Shown: positions 6,678-9,416 of the stretch, one piece after another
How positions within the stretch are numbered: position 1 is the stretch's first letter
How the letters are laid out: every line of letters begins with the position of its first letter
Assembly: GCA_003556985.1 (NCBI GenBank)
Contig: PWPZ01000074.1
Span: 1-9,416, forward strand
Length of the DNA stretch: 9,416 nt
DNA from: Bacteroidota bacterium
Lineage (GTDB): Bacteria > Bacteroidota > Bacteroidia > Bacteroidales > PUMT01
Direction: 5' to 3'
Program-made: the position numbers and the translations under genes
The notes under the pieces: generated by a model
Told to the model about the DNA's origin: nothing
Databases searched by the model: none
Seen by the model: the letters and a program-made list of their open reading frames with translations, nothing else

Positions 6678-8705
6678 TTAATCCAGGTACCTTTTTAGCC
6701 AGTCATGCAGTTCTTTGTACCAGAATATGGAATTGTGGGGTGAAAGTATCCAGTGGTTCTCGTCGGGATAGTAAACCAGCCGGGAATCAATTCCCATTCT
6801 TTTATAAATACCATAAACGAGCAATCCGTGCAGAACAGGTACCCTGTAATCAAGTTCGCCATGTATAACCAGCATTGGAGTGGAGAAATTATGTGCGAAC
6901 ATGGCTGGATTTGATTCCATCAGAACATTAAAATCATCCCATGGAGAACCGCTGTACTGGTAAGACCGGTACCTGGTATAATCGGCTGCAAACTGCATAT
7001 GAGTATTGTAAACACCCGCATGGTTGACCAGACAGGCATAGCGGTCGGTATGTCCGGCAATCCAGCTCACCATGTAACCGCCATAACTTCCGCCTGTGGC
7101 AGCCATTCGGGTTTCATCTACGAAACCTCTTTCAACCATATAATCGGTAGCTTTCATTATATCCCTGAAAGGCTTGTCGGCATGCGATCCGTGTATTGAA
7201 ATGGCAAACTCCTGCCCGAACCCTGTTGACCCGTGGAAATTGGGAAGGGCTACTACATAACCCGGTTCTGCAAACAGATGTGCATTCCACCTGTAATGCC
7301 ACTGGTCGCCAAATACACCGTGAGGTCCGCCATGAATCATTAATACCAGCGGGTATTTTTTCCCGGGATCAAAATCTGGCGGATAAACTATGAACATTTG
7401 TATATCGGTGCCATCTGCACCTTTGTATGTAACATTTTCGACCCCTCCCAGGTTCAGCCGGTCGAGTTTTTCCTGATTAATAAAAGTAAGTTGTTGAATA
7501 TCATAGCTGCCTCTGGCAACCCTGTATATGTTGGCCGGCATATTAAGGTTGTCATGGGTGAAGATAAGGGTATTATCCCCTGTTATCTGCAAATGGTTGT
7601 TGTTGCCATCACCAAAAATTTCAGTTATGTTGCCCCCTGTTGCAGGAATTGAGAAAAGCGGCTTTTTGGCATCAAGCTGGGCATGGAAATAAATTTTTTC
7701 CCCGTCAGCGGACCATTGCCACTGTTCGCAAGAGAGATCTACGCCAGAAGTTATATTGGTGTATGTGCGGTTTTTCCTGTCATAAACTACCATATTGACC
7801 TGGTCGGCATAAAAATGAGGAATGGATTGTTCGCCATAAAGAATATAGTTGCCGTCTGGACTAAAGACAGGGTTAATGTCGTTTGCAGGATTCAAAGGCG
7901 TAATATTTTCCATATCACCCGAACCGTCTGTTTTAAGTAGGAAAATATCGTAATTTAACTCTTCAAACGGCCGTGGCACGCTGTTCATGGAAACAGCGAT
8001 CTCATTTCCGTCGGGAGAGATATCATATGAGACTCCTCCCATCATCTCGAAATAGTTTGATGTTCCAGGCATCAGATCTGTGACTTCGCCTGAATCAACC
8101 GTAACGGAAAACAGACGGGGAAAAAAACCGTCAGTCAGCCACCGGTCCCAGAAACGGTACATGACATTTTCAGTAACTTTGGCGGTTACTTTACTTTCCC
8201 TTTGCTCATCTATAATCTCTTCAAGCAATTCAAAATTACCGTCATAGCCGGGATGTATATTTGCTGCAAAACCTATGCGGTTACCGTCAGGAAACCATTT
8301 TGGAGCATATACACCCACCGGAAGGTTTGTTATCCTTTTTGCTTCGCCGAATCCGGAATGCATTATGTAAATCTGAGCCGGTTTATCGTCGCGGCGACTG
8401 ATAAAACCGATCTGTTTTCCTTCAGGGCACCAGAAAGGAGCCGATTCACTGCCTGTAAAAGTTAATTGTGTTTTTTCCCCGCTCTCATTATCAAGCAGAT
8501 ATATATAGGTTGACGATTTGCCGGTATCCAGATCATATCCGGTAAGAGTAAACAGGCTTGATTTCCCGTCTGGTGAAACAGCTGGTGCCCCGGTGCGCCG
8601 CATCTTCCACATATCTTCGGCTGTAAAATTAGCAGGTTCCTGGCTGTTTAAATAATTTATGGAAGCAAAAGCCAGAGTCAGAATAAAAAAAACAAACTTT
8701 TTCAT
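6678..8705 (-). CDS. Exported S9 peptidase, dipeptidyl-peptidase 5-like
   Basis: This is a 675-residue protein beginning with a signal peptide (MKKFVFFILTLAFASINYLN, probably cleaved just before Q22), so it should be periplasmic. Six beta-propeller blades are marked by PD40-type turns at about residues 44, 94, 139, 230, 282 and 332 (SPDGK, CPEGK, FPDGN, SPDGN, SPDGN, SADGE). The catalytic domain (about 425-675) has MIHGGPHG (456-463), GGSYGGY with nucleophile S540, HGELD with D619, and YPDENHW with H651. Length, the 32-residue Asp-His spacing and the PDENHW motif closely resemble Porphyromonas gingivalis DPP5. That enzyme releases dipeptides with hydrophobic P1 residues, but the specificity here is inferred only. 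The gene starts 35 bp after truA and is followed by another S9 peptidase gene, so the three may share a transcript. The ATG at 8705 has no Shine-Dalgarno sequence. Confidence 0.94.
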   Translation of the reverse strand: MKKFVFFILTLAFASINYLNSQEPANFTAEDMWKMRRTGAPAVSPDGKSSLFTLTGYDLDTGKSSTYIYLLDNESGEKTQLTFTGSESAPFWCPEGKQIGFISRRDDKPAQIYIMHSGFGEAKRITNLPVGVYAPKWFPDGNRIGFAANIHPGYDGNFELLEEIIDEQRESKVTAKVTENVMYRFWDRWLTDGFFPRLFSVTVDSGEVTDLMPGTSNYFEMMGGVSYDISPDGNEIAVSMNSVPRPFEELNYDIFLLKTDGSGDMENITPLNPANDINPVFSPDGNYILYGEQSIPHFYADQVNMVVYDRKNRTYTNITSGVDLSCEQWQWSADGEKIYFHAQLDAKKPLFSIPATGGNITEIFGDGNNNHLQITGDNTLIFTHDNLNMPANIYRVARGSYDIQQLTFINQEKLDRLNLGGVENVTYKGADGTDIQMFIVYPPDFDPGKKYPLVLMIHGGPHGVFGDQWHYRWNAHLFAEPGYVVALPNFHGSTGFGQEFAISIHGSHADKPFRDIMKATDYMVERGFVDETRMAATGGSYGGYMVSWIAGHTDRYACLVNHAGVYNTHMQFAADYTRYRSYQYSGSPWDDFNVLMESNPAMFAHNFSTPMLVIHGELDYRVPVLHGLLVYGIYKRMGIDSRLVYYPDENHWILSPHNSIFWYKELHDWLKRYLD

Positions 8706-8740
8706 ATTGGGTATAATTTGGATTTATCAGATTATAATAA

Positions 8741-9416
8741 TCAGGGTTGAACAGGCTTTCGATTTGAAATAACTTCAGGAGGATATTCTATGTCTGCCAG
8801 GAAAAGTCCCCGGGCAATTGCAGAAGTACTTGCCCTGCACCGGTTCTTTGCTTCAATTATTTCCCTGAATTCTTCAACTGAGATCTTTTCGTAGCCAACT
8901 TTAAGGAGTGTGCCTACAATTGCTCTTACCATATTCCTTAAAAACCTGTTTGCCTTAATGGTAAAGACTAACATATCACCGTTGATTTCCCATTTTGCTT
9001 CTGTAATGCGGCATATATGGTTCCTGACGTTTGTGCCTGTCCTGCAAAAAGATCCAAAATCACTGTAATTCAATAGATCCGCTGCAGCTTCATTCATCCT
9101 GATTATATCGGGAATGGAATATACTAAAAGGCTTGTATCCTGCCTGAAAGGATTTTTCCTGGTGCTGACGTAGTATTTATAGGTACGCGACAGAGCGCTG
9201 AATCGGCTATGATCGGTTATTCTGACGGGAAATATCCTTAAAATTGAAATATCTTCCGGCAGCATATGATTAAGCTTTCTGACCAGTTCATCTGTACATA
9301 TGCTTGTGGAAGATGTGGTAAAATGGGCCACGAAGTAATTTGCATGCACTCCTGTATCAGTCCGCCCGGCCCCGGTTACCGGCATTTTCTCCTTTATCAG
9401 TATTGCCAGAGCTTCC
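8741..9416 (-). CDS. truA: tRNA pseudouridine(38-40) synthase TruA (5' end outside window)
   Basis: TruA isomerises uridines 38-40 in the anticodon stem-loop of tRNAs. The frame stays open to the right edge: codons upstream of the ATG at 9385 read EALAILIKEK, which is the normal TruA sequence before the catalytic loop, so that ATG is internal. About 224 of roughly 250 residues are present. The missing part is the N-terminal RNA-binding strand region. The catalytic aspartate is in GAGRTDTGVHA (the D of RTDTG, about residue 19 of the visible part). Later conserved parts are SRTYKYYV, the NP-FR stretch, DFGSFCRTGTN and the C-terminal FLRNMVRAIVGTLLKVG. The short tail after FLADIEYPPEV is ordinary. 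It is followed after 35 bp by the DPP5-like peptidase gene, with no terminator or promoter evident between them. Confidence 0.96.
   Translation of the reverse strand, partial: EALAILIKEKMPVTGAGRTDTGVHANYFVAHFTTSSTSICTDELVRKLNHMLPEDISILRIFPVRITDHSRFSALSRTYKYYVSTRKNPFRQDTSLLVYSIPDIIRMNEAAADLLNYSDFGSFCRTGTNVRNHICRITEAKWEINGDMLVFTIKANRFLRNMVRAIVGTLLKVGYEKISVEEFREIIEAKNRCRASTSAIARGLFLADIEYPPEVISNRKPVQP

Noticed and set aside
9383..9385. ATG as the start of TruA
   Set aside because: The ten in-frame codons upstream match the TruA helix that precedes the catalytic loop. The real start lies beyond the right edge.
1..9416. CRISPR array, insertion sequence, phage, tRNA/rRNA or defence genes
   Set aside because: No regularly spaced repeats, transposase or integrase motifs, cloverleaf-like segments or defence domains were found on either strand.

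Overview
The window looks like ordinary chromosomal DNA from a member of the Bacteroidota, most likely a Bacteroidales-type lineage. This rests on several observations. None of the internal gene starts has a recognisable Shine-Dalgarno sequence. One intergenic promoter matches the Bacteroidota -7 consensus TAnnTTTG exactly. There is a DUF6913-type protein directly upstream of dapA, an arrangement I know from this phylum. Two large exported S9 peptidases are of kinds common in Bacteroidota. I cannot name a genus.

Layout, left to right. (1) The + strand opens inside ligA (NAD-dependent DNA ligase, N-terminal part cut off by the window edge). A small DUF6913-type protein of unknown function follows, then dapA (4-hydroxy-tetrahydrodipicolinate synthase) only 2 bp later. 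(2) A 287-bp intergenic region holds a diverged direct repeat of about 40 bp, hairpin potential and a convincing promoter. That promoter serves a thioredoxin/peroxiredoxin-like protein with a CxxC motif. (3) After a 48-bp convergent gap the coding strand switches. Reading right to left on the - strand come truA (tRNA pseudouridine synthase, N-terminus cut off by the window edge), a DPP5-like S9 peptidase 35 bp downstream, and a larger S9 peptidase 97 bp after that. All three may be read from a promoter beyond the right edge.

How the genes fit together. The left block combines DNA replication/repair (ligA) with lysine and diaminopimelate synthesis (dapA). The right block pairs a tRNA-modification gene with two exported serine peptidases that have beta-propeller plus alpha/beta-hydrolase architecture. 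The peptidases probably trim oligopeptides in the periplasm so that the products can be taken up. The redoxin is probably a stand-alone cytoplasmic thiol protein. About 94% of the window is coding. I see no mobile element, CRISPR array, RNA gene, phage gene or defence locus, and no previously undescribed system. The items most worth a second look are the intergenic repeat pair, the DUF6913 gene, the altered lysine-binding site of DapA, and the unusual nucleophile elbow of the larger peptidase.
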